A stretch of DNA of 64,000 nucleotides, taken from positions 147,507 to 211,506 of the forward strand of contig DUNG01000016.1 of the NCBI GenBank assembly GCA_012839475.1, given 5' to 3'. Origin of the DNA: Petrimonas sp. (GTDB lineage: Bacteria > Bacteroidota > Bacteroidia > Bacteroidales > Dysgonomonadaceae). Positions 16,458-24,040 of the stretch are shown here, piece after piece. How positions within the stretch are numbered: position 1 is the stretch's first letter; each line of letters begins with the position of its first letter. Position numbers and translations under genes: made by a program. The notes beneath the pieces were generated by a model, which saw only the letters and a program-made list of their open reading frames with translations, did not search any database and had not been told where the DNA came from.

Positions 16458-19175
16458 ATGTTGAAGAGAATATTTCATTTGCTTCTACCATTTTTCGCCA
16501 TGCTGCCTGGTGTGCTATCCCTGGCGCAAAACAACGACACCATCCCCATCCCGGAGGAGTTGATCGTGAACTACACGGCGCCCCCAAAACGGTATTACAT
16601 TGCCAACATCGATGTAACCGGGGTGGAAGGGACCATGTACGAAGACCAAAAGTTCGTTCTAGTTGGCTTTTCCGGGCTATCCAAAGGTGAGGAGATACAG
16701 ATACCGGGGGATGATATCTCGAATGCCATCAAACGGTTCTGGCGTCAAGGCCTCTTTTCTGACGTGAAGATATTGCAAACCAAAATCAAAGAAGATAGCG
16801 TCTGGTTGGAGATACGGTTGACAGACCGACCCCGGGTGAGCGACATCCGCTACACGGGCATGAAAAAGGGGGAGCAGGACGACATCGAGGAACGGATTGG
16901 CTTCGTGAAGGGGAACCAGATCACCCCGCCCCAAATAGACCGTGCCGAGGTCTACATCAAGAGTTACTTCGACGAGAAGGGCTTTGGCGAAGCGGAGGTG
17001 AGGGTGTTGCAGCACCCCGACACCACCGGCTTAAACCAGGTTGTCCTGGAGATCGCGGTGGACAAGAAAGAGAAGCAGAAGGTAAACAGCATTAAGCTAT
17101 CGGGCAACGAAGCACTCTCGGACTTCAAGGTGAAGTGGGCTATGAAGAAAACCAACGAGAAAGGCCGGTTGGTCAACCTTTTCCGGGCCAAGAAGTTCGT
17201 GGAAGACCTCTACACCGAAGACAAAAAGAACATCATCACCAAGTACCACGAAAAGGGGTACCGCGATGTGGAGATCGTGCGGGATACGGTCTACAAACAC
17301 GATGAGAAGACGGTAAACATCGAAATAGATATCGAAGAGGGAGCGCTTTACCACATCCGCTCCATTAACTGGGTAGGCAATACCCAATACCCCTCGTCCC
17401 AGCTCTCCCAACTGCTCAACATGGAGGCGGGCGACGTCTACAACCAGAAAAAACTGCAAGAGAGGCTATCGGATGATGAGGATGCAGCGGTGAACCTCTA
17501 CCAGAACAACGGCTACCTCTTCTCGCGCATCGACCCGATAGAGATCAATATCGAAAACGACTCCGTGGATCTGGAGCTCCGCGTAGTGGAGGGACCCAAG
17601 GCTACCATCAAGCGGGTCATCATCCAGGGGAACGACCGGCTCTACGAGGAGATTATCCGCCGGGAGATACGGACGAAGCCGGGGGCGGTCTTCAGTAAAG
17701 ACGATCTCCTTCGTTCCGTGCGTGAAATTGCACAAACGGGCCATTTCGACCCTGAGGCGCTCTTCGCGGATATCGGGTCGGGTATCAGCCCCAACCAAGA
17801 GGATGGAACGGTAAACATTACCTATCCGCTTACCTCGAAAGGAAACGACCAGATCGAGTTTTCTGCCGGTTGGGGGGTCACCGGGCTGGTAGGAAAGCTG
17901 AGCCTCAAGTTGAACAACTTCTCGCTCAAGAACCTGTTCAACCCGTCAATGCACCGGGGTATCATCCCGCAGGGCGACGGACAGACCCTGGTGGTGAGTG
18001 CACAGACCAACGGGCAGTACTACCAATCCTACCAGTTCCAGTTCGTGGAGCCCTGGTTTGGTGGTAAGCGACCCAACCACTTCTCGCTCAGCGCCTACTA
18101 CTCGCGGTACACGGGACTCAATACCCGGTACTACTCGCAAAACACCTATTACGACCCCTACATGTACGGATACGGGTACGGTTATCCCGGTTACGGATAC
18201 GGTTATGGCTACCCCGGCTACGGATATGGTGGATATGGCGGTTATGGATACGGTGGCTACGGATATGGTGGGTACGGCTACCAGAATATGGCCGAGTACG
18301 CGTACGACCCGAACCAGGTGTTCAATATTTTCGGGCTGTCACTGGGATATGGTAAGCGGCTCGAATGGCCGGATGACTACTTCCAGTTCATGGCCTCGAT
18401 CGGCTACCAGCGCTACGGGCTGAAAAACTGGACCTACAACCAATTCCCCTTCAGCACGGGAACGAGCAACAGCATCACGTTAGGTCTTGTCCTCTCACGG
18501 GTCTCCACGGACAACCCCATCTACACGAGGACAGGATCGGAGTTCTCGCTAAGTGTAGATGCCACGCCCCCTTTCTCGCTCTGGGACGGGAGGAACTACG
18601 AAAGCATGCTGAACGTTGACCCGGCAAAATACAGATGGAACGAATACCACAAGTGGAAATTCAAGGCGCGTACCTATACCCCGCTCGCGCCGCTCACGGT
18701 GAAACGCACCCCGGTGATGGCCACCCGCGTGGAGTTCGGAATACTGGGGCATTATAACAAACATAAGCTCACCCCGTTTGAAACGTTCGACGTGGGGGGC
18801 GACGGGATGACCGGTTATACCAGCTCCTTCGCGACGGAAAACATCGCGCTAAGGGGGTATGAAAATAACGGTATAGCCACGCAGGCGCGTGCCTACACCC
18901 GCCTGGGCCTGGAGGTAAGATACCCCCTGATCCTTGAACCCAACTCCACCATCTACGCGGTCGCGTTCTTGGAGGCGGGTAACGCGTGGTGGAACACCAG
19001 GGACATCAACCCGTTTGACCTGAAACGGTCGGCCGGCGTGGGTGCACGTATCTTCCTGCCAATGATTGGCCTTATGGGGATTGACTGGGCATACGGGTTT
19101 GACACGGTTTACGGCCGGGGTAGCAGGGAGCGCGGCGGAAGCCAGTTCCACTTCATCATCGGGCAGGAGTTCTAA
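16458..19175 (+). CDS. bamA: Outer membrane assembly factor BamA with a Gly/Tyr-rich insertion
   Basis: This 905-aa Omp85 protein inserts beta-barrel proteins into the outer membrane. It has a signal peptide (about 1-24), roughly five POTRA domains (about 45-450, with IDVTGVEGTMYEDQKF, INSIKLSGNEALSDFKV-like and KRVIIQGNDRLYEEIIRREI repeat starts), and a C-terminal 16-strand barrel ending SQFHFIIGQEF. The barrel keeps an Omp85-type LRGYENNGI motif, equivalent to the VRGY/F lock. Unusual is a run of about 40 residues near 570-610 made almost only of Gly and Tyr with a few Pro, placed in what should be a surface loop. It lies between uppS and the two OmpH chaperones. Confidence 0.95.
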   Translation: MLKRIFHLLLPFFAMLPGVLSLAQNNDTIPIPEELIVNYTAPPKRYYIANIDVTGVEGTMYEDQKFVLVGFSGLSKGEEIQIPGDDISNAIKRFWRQGLFSDVKILQTKIKEDSVWLEIRLTDRPRVSDIRYTGMKKGEQDDIEERIGFVKGNQITPPQIDRAEVYIKSYFDEKGFGEAEVRVLQHPDTTGLNQVVLEIAVDKKEKQKVNSIKLSGNEALSDFKVKWAMKKTNEKGRLVNLFRAKKFVEDLYTEDKKNIITKYHEKGYRDVEIVRDTVYKHDEKTVNIEIDIEEGALYHIRSINWVGNTQYPSSQLSQLLNMEAGDVYNQKKLQERLSDDEDAAVNLYQNNGYLFSRIDPIEINIENDSVDLELRVVEGPKATIKRVIIQGNDRLYEEIIRREIRTKPGAVFSKDDLLRSVREIAQTGHFDPEALFADIGSGISPNQEDGTVNITYPLTSKGNDQIEFSAGWGVTGLVGKLSLKLNNFSLKNLFNPSMHRGIIPQGDGQTLVVSAQTNGQYYQSYQFQFVEPWFGGKRPNHFSLSAYYSRYTGLNTRYYSQNTYYDPYMYGYGYGYPGYGYGYGYPGYGYGGYGGYGYGGYGYGGYGYQNMAEYAYDPNQVFNIFGLSLGYGKRLEWPDDYFQFMASIGYQRYGLKNWTYNQFPFSTGTSNSITLGLVLSRVSTDNPIYTRTGSEFSLSVDATPPFSLWDGRNYESMLNVDPAKYRWNEYHKWKFKARTYTPLAPLTVKRTPVMATRVEFGILGHYNKHKLTPFETFDVGGDGMTGYTSSFATENIALRGYENNGIATQARAYTRLGLEVRYPLILEPNSTIYAVAFLEAGNAWWNTRDINPFDLKRSAGVGARIFLPMIGLMGIDWAYGFDTVYGRGSRERGGSQFHFIIGQEF
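18167..18288 (+). repeat. Gly-Tyr codon minisatellite inside bamA
   Basis: About 120 bp of short imperfect repeats built from GGATACGGT/GGTTATCCC-like units encode GYGYPGYGYGYGYPGYGYGG and its continuation to GGYGYQN. The repeats are in multiples of three, so length changes would keep the bamA frame. Such repeats expand and contract readily by slippage. Confidence 0.85.
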
Positions 19176-19331
19176 CGCTCGTGTAAGATAGCCCTGGTAA
19201 GCGTCGTGTCACCCTTTAACATAGTTTACCTTTCATGGCATAAACGAAACCGATCGGTTGCCGTCTGAATTTAGGATACCAAGGAACCGGTATTATTAAT
19301 CGAACCAAAGGTTGCAGAATAGATCATTATA

Positions 19332-19400
19332 ATACAATAACCGTATGAAACCGACAGGTTCCATGCACTTTAACAAAAAAATACAATAACCGTATGAAAC
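19332..19400 (+). repeat. 20-bp direct repeat around the ompH start
   Basis: ATACAATAACCGTATGAAAC occurs exactly at 19332-19351 and again at 19381-19400. The second copy carries the real start codon of the Skp gene. The first copy has the same ATGAAA context but opens only a 14-codon frame that stops at the second copy. It looks like a local duplication of the translation start region. Confidence 0.85.
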
Positions 19401-19906
19401 GAGTAATAGGATTAATAGGCTTATTCATGACGTTCGCCTTAGTTAGCGTGAACGCCCAACAGTACGCCCTTATCGATATGGAGTACATCCTCAATCGCAT
19501 TCCCGCTTTTGAGAACGCGAACAAGCAACTCGAGTCGCTCTCCATAAAGTGGCAAGAGGAGATCGACGCGGAAGTAAGCGTGGTAGACGCGATGTACAAG
19601 CAGTACCAGGCCGACCTCTCTTTCCTGGCCGGCGAGGAGAAGACGAAGCGCGAAAATGAGATCGTGGCTAAAGAGAACGCGATACAGGAGTTACGCAACC
19701 GCTACTTTGGCACGCAAGGCGAGCTTTTCAGTCAGCAAGAGAAGCTGATCAAGCCTATTCAAGACGCCATTTACGAGGCGGTAAAAGAGATTTCCACCGC
19801 TACCGGCTACTCGGTCGTGGTGGACCGGGCCTCCGCCACATCCATTATCTTCGCCTCTCCTGCCATCGATATCAGCGATCAAGTACTCACCAGGTTAGGC
19901 TATTAA
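19394..19906 (+). CDS. OmpH/Skp-family periplasmic chaperone (first copy)
   Basis: This 170-aa protein has a signal peptide (MKRVIGLIGLFMTFALVSVNAQ). A Skp-type fold follows: a short strand QYALIDMEYILNRIP, a long charged helical hairpin (about 40-130, rich in E, K and Q), and a closing strand VVVDRASATSIIFASP. Skp trimers hold unfolded outer-membrane proteins in the periplasm and hand them to BamA. It follows bamA by about 220 bp and precedes a second paralogue by 71 bp, the usual bamA-ompH-ompH order of Bacteroidales. Confidence 0.92.
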   Translation: MKRVIGLIGLFMTFALVSVNAQQYALIDMEYILNRIPAFENANKQLESLSIKWQEEIDAEVSVVDAMYKQYQADLSFLAGEEKTKRENEIVAKENAIQELRNRYFGTQGELFSQQEKLIKPIQDAIYEAVKEISTATGYSVVVDRASATSIIFASPAIDISDQVLTRLGY

Positions 19907-19918
19907 AAATAAATCGCG

Positions 19919-19926
19919 TATCTTTG
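19919..19926 (+). promoter_or_regulatory. Putative -7 box for the second ompH gene
   Basis: TATCTTTG is an exact TAnnTTTG match 51 bp upstream of the second Skp start. It would give the second chaperone its own promoter. Confidence 0.5.
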
Positions 19927-19977
19927 TACGCTTTTTTGCAATGTCTAATTTAAACTAAAAAAATAGAAACTGTTATC

Positions 19978-20472
19978 ATGTTAAAGAAATTACTCATCGT
20001 GTGCATCGCGTTAGCACCCATGGCTGTTATGGCACAAAATCTGAAAATCGGGTACATCAACCCGCAGGAGGTCTTCGCTGCCATGCCCGAGTTGTCGGAC
20101 ATTGAAACGAAACTCAGCGACAAGCAGGAGGAGATCAACAAAAACGGGCAAGCACTGATTGACGAGTACAATAAAAAACTAGAGGAGTTTGAAAATAACC
20201 CGGCTACCTCCGAGGCATTACAACAGGATCAGTTGAAACAACTGACACAGCTTCAAGAGCGGTTCCAAGTGTACCAACAAAACAGCCAGCAGGAGCTTGC
20301 CAGGTTGCAACAGGAGTTGCTTGAACCGGTGAATAGAAAAATTCAGGAAGCCATCCAAGCGGTCGGCGCCGAGAACAATTTCACCTACATTTTAGACGCG
20401 GCGGCCATTATGTACGTGAATCCCTCCGCCGAAAACATCACCCAGTTGGTGAAAACGAGGCTGGGAATCTAA
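19978..20472 (+). CDS. OmpH/Skp-family periplasmic chaperone (second copy)
   Basis: This 164-aa paralogue of the preceding gene has a signal peptide (MLKKLLIVCIALAPMAVMAQ), the opening strand NLKIGYINPQEVFAAMP, and a long coiled-coil hairpin rich in Q, E and K (about 40-125, with QQNSQQELARLQQELLEP). The closing strand is NFTYILDAAAIMYVNPS and the gene ends TRLGI. The role is as for Skp: periplasmic holding of outer-membrane proteins. It converges on the stress-protein gene with a 10-bp gap and no clear terminator between them. Confidence 0.92.
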   Translation: MLKKLLIVCIALAPMAVMAQNLKIGYINPQEVFAAMPELSDIETKLSDKQEEINKNGQALIDEYNKKLEEFENNPATSEALQQDQLKQLTQLQERFQVYQQNSQQELARLQQELLEPVNRKIQEAIQAVGAENNFTYILDAAAIMYVNPSAENITQLVKTRLGI

Positions 20473-20482
20473 ACATCCCCTT

Positions 20483-21607
20483 CTAGGTCATCCCCTTGAT
20501 GACCAATAGCGGTGTATCCGAATGGAACAGCATGCGCCGCGCGATTCCCGGGTTAAATATCCTCGCGAAAATATTCCGCCGCGAGCTTGAAAGGGAGATC
20601 ATGTCGATCGCGTTCTCTTGAACGAAGTTCTCCAACGTCTCTTCCAGGCTCGCGCTGAAATCGATGAGCCGGTACTCGGTCTGCAACCGCGGGTACCGTT
20701 CGATAAGGAGGTTCCGGATACCCGATAGCTTGATCTCATTCCATACATCCTCTTTCTTGGCGAGGTGCGCCAAGAAGAGCGTGATGGGGTAGGGTTTCAG
20801 GAACTGCATCATGATGTCAAGCGCCTTGAATTCCCGCTGTTGAAAATTGGTGAGGAAAACAACCCGTTTCATCTCGGAGAGCTGTTTCACTTTTGCCCCT
20901 ACCGGCACGGCGAAGATGGGCGTTCTGGAACCGTCCATCACCTCGGCCGTCACACTTCCTATCAGGTCCAACTCTTTCGCATCTTTCCCTCTCGTTCCCA
21001 TCACGATGGCCATCGGACGCACCTTCTTCGAGTAGTCGATAATTTCATCTTCGGGCAAACCCTCGACCAGCGCGGTCTTATAGGGTACTTTCGGGAGTTC
21101 TTCAGCCGCGATTTCCTCTTCCAACTTTTGGACAAATAATGCCATCTCTTTCTCCACCTTGCCCCGCGTATCTTCATAAACCTCCTTACCGACCGCTTGC
21201 AGCGTGAAGTAATCACCAATGGGGATAGATGCCGGGTAGAGCGGGGTGAAAAACGCGTGCATCAACTTCACGTCGCACTCCAAATCATGCGCTAGTCGGA
21301 ACCCAAATTCGCACGCGGTAAACGAGTAATCGGAAAAGTCAATGGGGACCAGTATCTCCCGTGCCGGTTCCCTCTCCTCCTCCCGATTAACGTCGTAGGT
21401 AAAGTCTACCTGCTCAATAATACGTAACGCTTCAGGCAGGTCGCTCTCCCTTATCCGCACGCGAACGCTCCCCGGAACTACGGGATCAATCATTCTAATA
21501 CCATGTATCACTGCCGGGATACCTTCCGATTCGAGGATCGACTTTAATATATGTGCTTTATCATACGTGTGTATGGCCACGGTTACCAAATCATCTTTAT
21601 TTTTCAT
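20483..21607 (-). CDS. DUF2007 domain fused to two universal stress protein domains
   Basis: This 374-aa protein opens with a DUF2007-like domain of about 75 residues (VTVAIHTYDKAHILKSILESEGIPA). Two UspA-type domains follow (about 84-235 and 245-374). The first shows ILVPIDFSDYSFTACEFGFRLA, MGTRGKDAKELDLIGSV and TPIFAVPVG, which is close to the ATP-binding G-2x-G-9x-G-S/T layout. The second is more degenerate (VVFLTNFQQREFKALDIMMQF, SLSSSRRNIFARIFNPGIARR, TPLLVIKG). Usp proteins act in stress tolerance. The fusion suggests ligand sensing by the N-terminal part, which is an inference. Confidence 0.85.
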   Translation of the reverse strand: MKNKDDLVTVAIHTYDKAHILKSILESEGIPAVIHGIRMIDPVVPGSVRVRIRESDLPEALRIIEQVDFTYDVNREEEREPAREILVPIDFSDYSFTACEFGFRLAHDLECDVKLMHAFFTPLYPASIPIGDYFTLQAVGKEVYEDTRGKVEKEMALFVQKLEEEIAAEELPKVPYKTALVEGLPEDEIIDYSKKVRPMAIVMGTRGKDAKELDLIGSVTAEVMDGSRTPIFAVPVGAKVKQLSEMKRVVFLTNFQQREFKALDIMMQFLKPYPITLFLAHLAKKEDVWNEIKLSGIRNLLIERYPRLQTEYRLIDFSASLEETLENFVQENAIDMISLSSSRRNIFARIFNPGIARRMLFHSDTPLLVIKGMT

Positions 21608-21667
21608 CTGCTTTTCAGGTTAAGCATCAGTGGTATAATCCATCGGATGCAGGTTAATAATAGGGAT

Positions 21668-21711
21668 AAAAAAACCCAACAGCACGCGTTACGCGGTGGG
21701 CTGTTGGGTTT
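21668..21711 (-). terminator. Rho-independent terminator after the HTH gene
   Basis: A perfect 12-bp stem (21672-21683 with 21700-21711) encloses a smaller CGCG-TTA-CGCG hairpin. Read on the minus strand it is followed by a T-run. It lies 12 bp beyond the stop of the small HTH gene and separates it from the stress-protein gene. Confidence 0.88.
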
Positions 21712-21722
21712 AGGTTTTGCCG

Positions 21723-22016
21723 TTACACCTCCTCCTCTTCCCCCTCTATGGGAATCGGCTCCGGGTAATCGGTCAGCCCAAGTATCTTCAAGGCCTTATC
21801 AAAAATAGTGGTATCGTCCAAAACAACAATACCACCATTGGGACCCGGCTCCATGTGTATGCCAACACTCTCCCCCTTATTGTAGTTGTATCCACCAAAA
21901 TAGTTCCTAACGGTCTCGGGCTTCATGCCCAACTCCTCGGCTATTTGCTGGATACTGCCATCAGGGAGTTTATCTTTCAGCGCTCTTAAGTCATTAAAGG
22001 TGATCGTCCTTGCCAT
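21723..22016 (-). CDS. Small helix-turn-helix DNA-binding protein
   Basis: This 97-aa protein has an N-terminal helix-turn-helix (about residues 6-40; SIQQIAEELGMKPETVRNYFGG, with the recognition helix at PETVRNYF). A middle strand region follows (GIHMEPGPNGGIVVLDD), then an acidic tail (EGEEEEV). It resembles small DNA-binding proteins that are widespread in Bacteroidales and have no assigned function. It is monocistronic, ending at a strong terminator. The 79-bp tandem repeat lies 90 bp upstream, so autoregulation through that repeat is possible but unproven. Confidence 0.75.
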   Translation of the reverse strand: MARTITFNDLRALKDKLPDGSIQQIAEELGMKPETVRNYFGGYNYNKGESVGIHMEPGPNGGIVVLDDTTIFDKALKILGLTDYPEPIPIEGEEEEV

Positions 22017-22105
22017 GGCTTTTTATTTTTTTACATTGATAATACATTGGATCGTTTAATTCTGCCATAAACATATCATAAAAAAGTGGAGAAACCAAAT
22101 TATTT

Positions 22106-22279
22106 GTTCACTAAAGTTAGACTATTTCTCGCCACGGCATAGTACAAGTGAACTTGTCATCTGCGCGTTTGGCTTAACGAAATAGTTCACTAAAGTTAGA
22201 CTATTTCTCGCCACGGCATAGTACAAGTGAACTTGCCCTCTGCGCGTTTGGCTTAACGAAATAGTTCACTAAAGTTAGA
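22106..22279. repeat. 79-bp tandem repeat, two full copies plus a partial third
   Basis: Copies begin at 22106, 22185 and 22264, giving an exact 79-bp period. The two full copies differ only within CTTGTCATC versus CTTGCCCTC. The third stops after about 16 bp. Each unit contains inverted repeats: GAAATAGT/ACTATTTC across the unit junction, and GTTCACT/AGTGAAC within it. So the transcript could fold and a protein could bind. It fills most of the 314-bp gap between the HTH gene and the PAP2 gene, which otherwise holds only AT-rich sequence. The unit is too long and the spacing too uniform for a CRISPR array. Confidence 0.92.
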
Positions 22280-22330
22280 GAAACGACGACAGGCGAGTGT
22301 GTGCTTCCCACGCTCAATTTGGAAGTACTA

Positions 22331-23098
22331 TTAGTGAGGCAACGCGGCAAGCAGGGGGCTAAAAATGACGACTAAAGTCAGGTAGACGGCGATAAAAAGG
22401 GCCAGTACCATGCCAGAGGGTGCAGGAGTTGCCGGGCCAACAATCGTTGAAGGCCCACCATCAGCCCCTTCACTGCCGGGAGCTTGATCCGTTCGCACGG
22501 CCGACGATGCGGTCACTCGGGCAGGCTTTATCAACCGCCTTCTCGTGAACCTGTAGAGACTGTAAAGCAGCAGCGCGATCAGTGTCCCCACGATCATTCC
22601 CGCGATGATATCCGAAATGAAATGCACCCCCAGGTAGATTCGGGTATAGCTGTTCAAAGTAGCCCAAAAGAGCGATGCCACGGTGAGCGCTCGATGCTTA
22701 AAAAGAAGCAGTACAAAGACCGCGAGGCCAAAGCTATTGGTGGCGTGCCCGGAAATAAAGCCGAAGCGACCGCCCCGGTAATCGTTCACGGTGTCTACAA
22801 GGTCCTTGAAATCGGGATGGTGCGTGGGACGAAACCGCTCAAACAGCGGCTTGAAAAGCGAAGAGGAGACCTGGTCGCACGCCACGAACACCAGGATAAG
22901 GAAGAGCGCGGCCAAGAGCCCCTCTCTCTTTGGCACGCGGTAGAAGAGAAGGAACAGGATAAAGAGGTAGAGCGGTATCCAGATGAGCCGCCCGCTAATG
23001 GTCCACATCGCGTTGTCCAGGAAGAGCGATTCGCTCCCGTTCAACGCGAAAAAGAGGTCTCGTTCCAAGGGGAGCAACCCCTCCACCCACTCTTTCAT
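22331..23098 (-). CDS. PAP2-family membrane phosphatase
   Basis: This 255-aa membrane protein of the PAP2/type 2 phosphatidic acid phosphatase family removes phosphate from lipid phosphates such as undecaprenyl diphosphate or phosphatidylglycerophosphate. The three catalytic motifs are seen: K83-x6-R90P91 (KPLFERFRP), SGH at 116-118, and R153-x5-H159-x3-D163 (RIYLGVHFISD). Five to six membrane helices surround them. A C-terminal extension of about 50 residues rich in A/P/G/T ends in one more helix (MVLALFIAVYLTLVVIF). It follows batE in the same direction with a 57-bp gap, so it may be the last gene of the bat operon. Confidence 0.88.
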   Translation of the reverse strand: MKEWVEGLLPLERDLFFALNGSESLFLDNAMWTISGRLIWIPLYLFILFLLFYRVPKREGLLAALFLILVFVACDQVSSSLFKPLFERFRPTHHPDFKDLVDTVNDYRGGRFGFISGHATNSFGLAVFVLLLFKHRALTVASLFWATLNSYTRIYLGVHFISDIIAGMIVGTLIALLLYSLYRFTRRRLIKPARVTASSAVRTDQAPGSEGADGGPSTIVGPATPAPSGMVLALFIAVYLTLVVIFSPLLAALPH

Positions 23099-23155
23099 AC
23101 GACTGTTTTATTTTTTTGTTTCGGTGTATGAAAACGTTAACAGGACACAGACGGA

Positions 23156-24040
23156 TTAAATAACTTCAACGTTTTGCTTGGGTGTCCACCCAACGCTTCC
23201 ATTGGCGATTTCTATTTCATACCAGTTACGGTCGCTGCTCCTGATCTTCACCTTAGTCCCTTCATGCAGCTCGAAAAGGAGGTTGCTGTTGTCGTCGGGT
23301 GAAGCGTTGGCACGGGCAGCGCCCACCATCACGATGGCATATTCGCGCCGTACCCTTTCCCTCTTCTGGCTGAAAGCAAACGCGTTTGCAATACCTACGA
23401 AGAGTAACAACACCAAGCCGGTATAGAAAGCGGCCTTTCGCACGGCCATCATCCGGACGAACAGGAAAAGGGCAACGCAGACGATAAAGAGCACGAAGAA
23501 GATCACCGCGAGCCTTGCCCACGTGTTGGAGCTATAGAGGTCGCGTACCCCGTTGAACCAGTTCGTGAGAAACAGGTTGCTCGCGGGGGTAATCCGGTCT
23601 TCGGTGTAGTTGTTCGCGTAGCGCAGGTTATGACGGATATCGCTATCACCGGGAGCCAACAGGTGCGCCCTCTCGTAGTTCAGAATAGCCTTGCCCAGTT
23701 GGTGATCCCGGAAGTAGGCATTCCCCAGGTTGTAGTAGAGTTGAGCCGACTCGCGGTTCTCCTCCAGCCCGGAGGCCACCAACGCTTCGTACAACTCGAT
23801 ACTCCTCTTGTAATCTTGATTTCGGTACGCCTCAATAGCCATCTCGGGGGTTATCCCAACACCTGCCTGCGACGCCTCGTTATCTACAGTGACGGAGTCA
23901 GGACGAGCTTCCGAACCCACAAACGAAGTGCCAAGACTCGCAACATCCGTTTCCGAAGTTACGAAGGTCTCCGCGTAACCGGTCGTCATTACCGCCAAGA
24001 GAACGAGAATTATTATTCGTGCCTTCATAAATCGCCTCAT
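23156..24040 (-). CDS. batE: BatE: TPR and SH3-domain protein of the bat operon
   Basis: This 294-aa protein has a signal peptide (ending about residue 23). TPR repeats lie at about 50-140 (MAIEAYRNQDYKRSIELYEALV, AQLYYNLGNAYFRDHQLGKAILNYERA). Two membrane helices follow (LAVIFFVLFIVCVALFLFV and AAFYTGLVLLLFVGIANAFAF), then a C-terminal bacterial SH3 domain (AIVMVGAARANASPDD to GSVGWTPKQNVEVI). This is the BatE layout. The start ATG overlaps the batD stop (ATGA). Bat proteins are linked to aerotolerance in Bacteroides fragilis and to stress survival elsewhere, but their biochemical role is unresolved. Confidence 0.92.
   Translation of the reverse strand: MRRFMKARIIILVLLAVMTTGYAETFVTSETDVASLGTSFVGSEARPDSVTVDNEASQAGVGITPEMAIEAYRNQDYKRSIELYEALVASGLEENRESAQLYYNLGNAYFRDHQLGKAILNYERAHLLAPGDSDIRHNLRYANNYTEDRITPASNLFLTNWFNGVRDLYSSNTWARLAVIFFVLFIVCVALFLFVRMMAVRKAAFYTGLVLLLFVGIANAFAFSQKRERVRREYAIVMVGAARANASPDDNSNLLFELHEGTKVKIRSSDRNWYEIEIANGSVGWTPKQNVEVI

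Noticed and set aside
19345..19389. A real 14-aa peptide gene
   Set aside because: The frame arises from the 20-bp duplication of the ompH start and shows no features of its own; it is kept only as a possible leader.
22106..22279. CRISPR array
   Set aside because: The whole 79-bp unit is repeated with no variable spacers, and no cas genes are nearby.
22484..23131. 215-codon plus-strand frame opposite the PAP2 gene
   Set aside because: The minus-strand frame has all three PAP2 catalytic motifs and membrane helices; the plus-strand product is a charged, featureless shadow.
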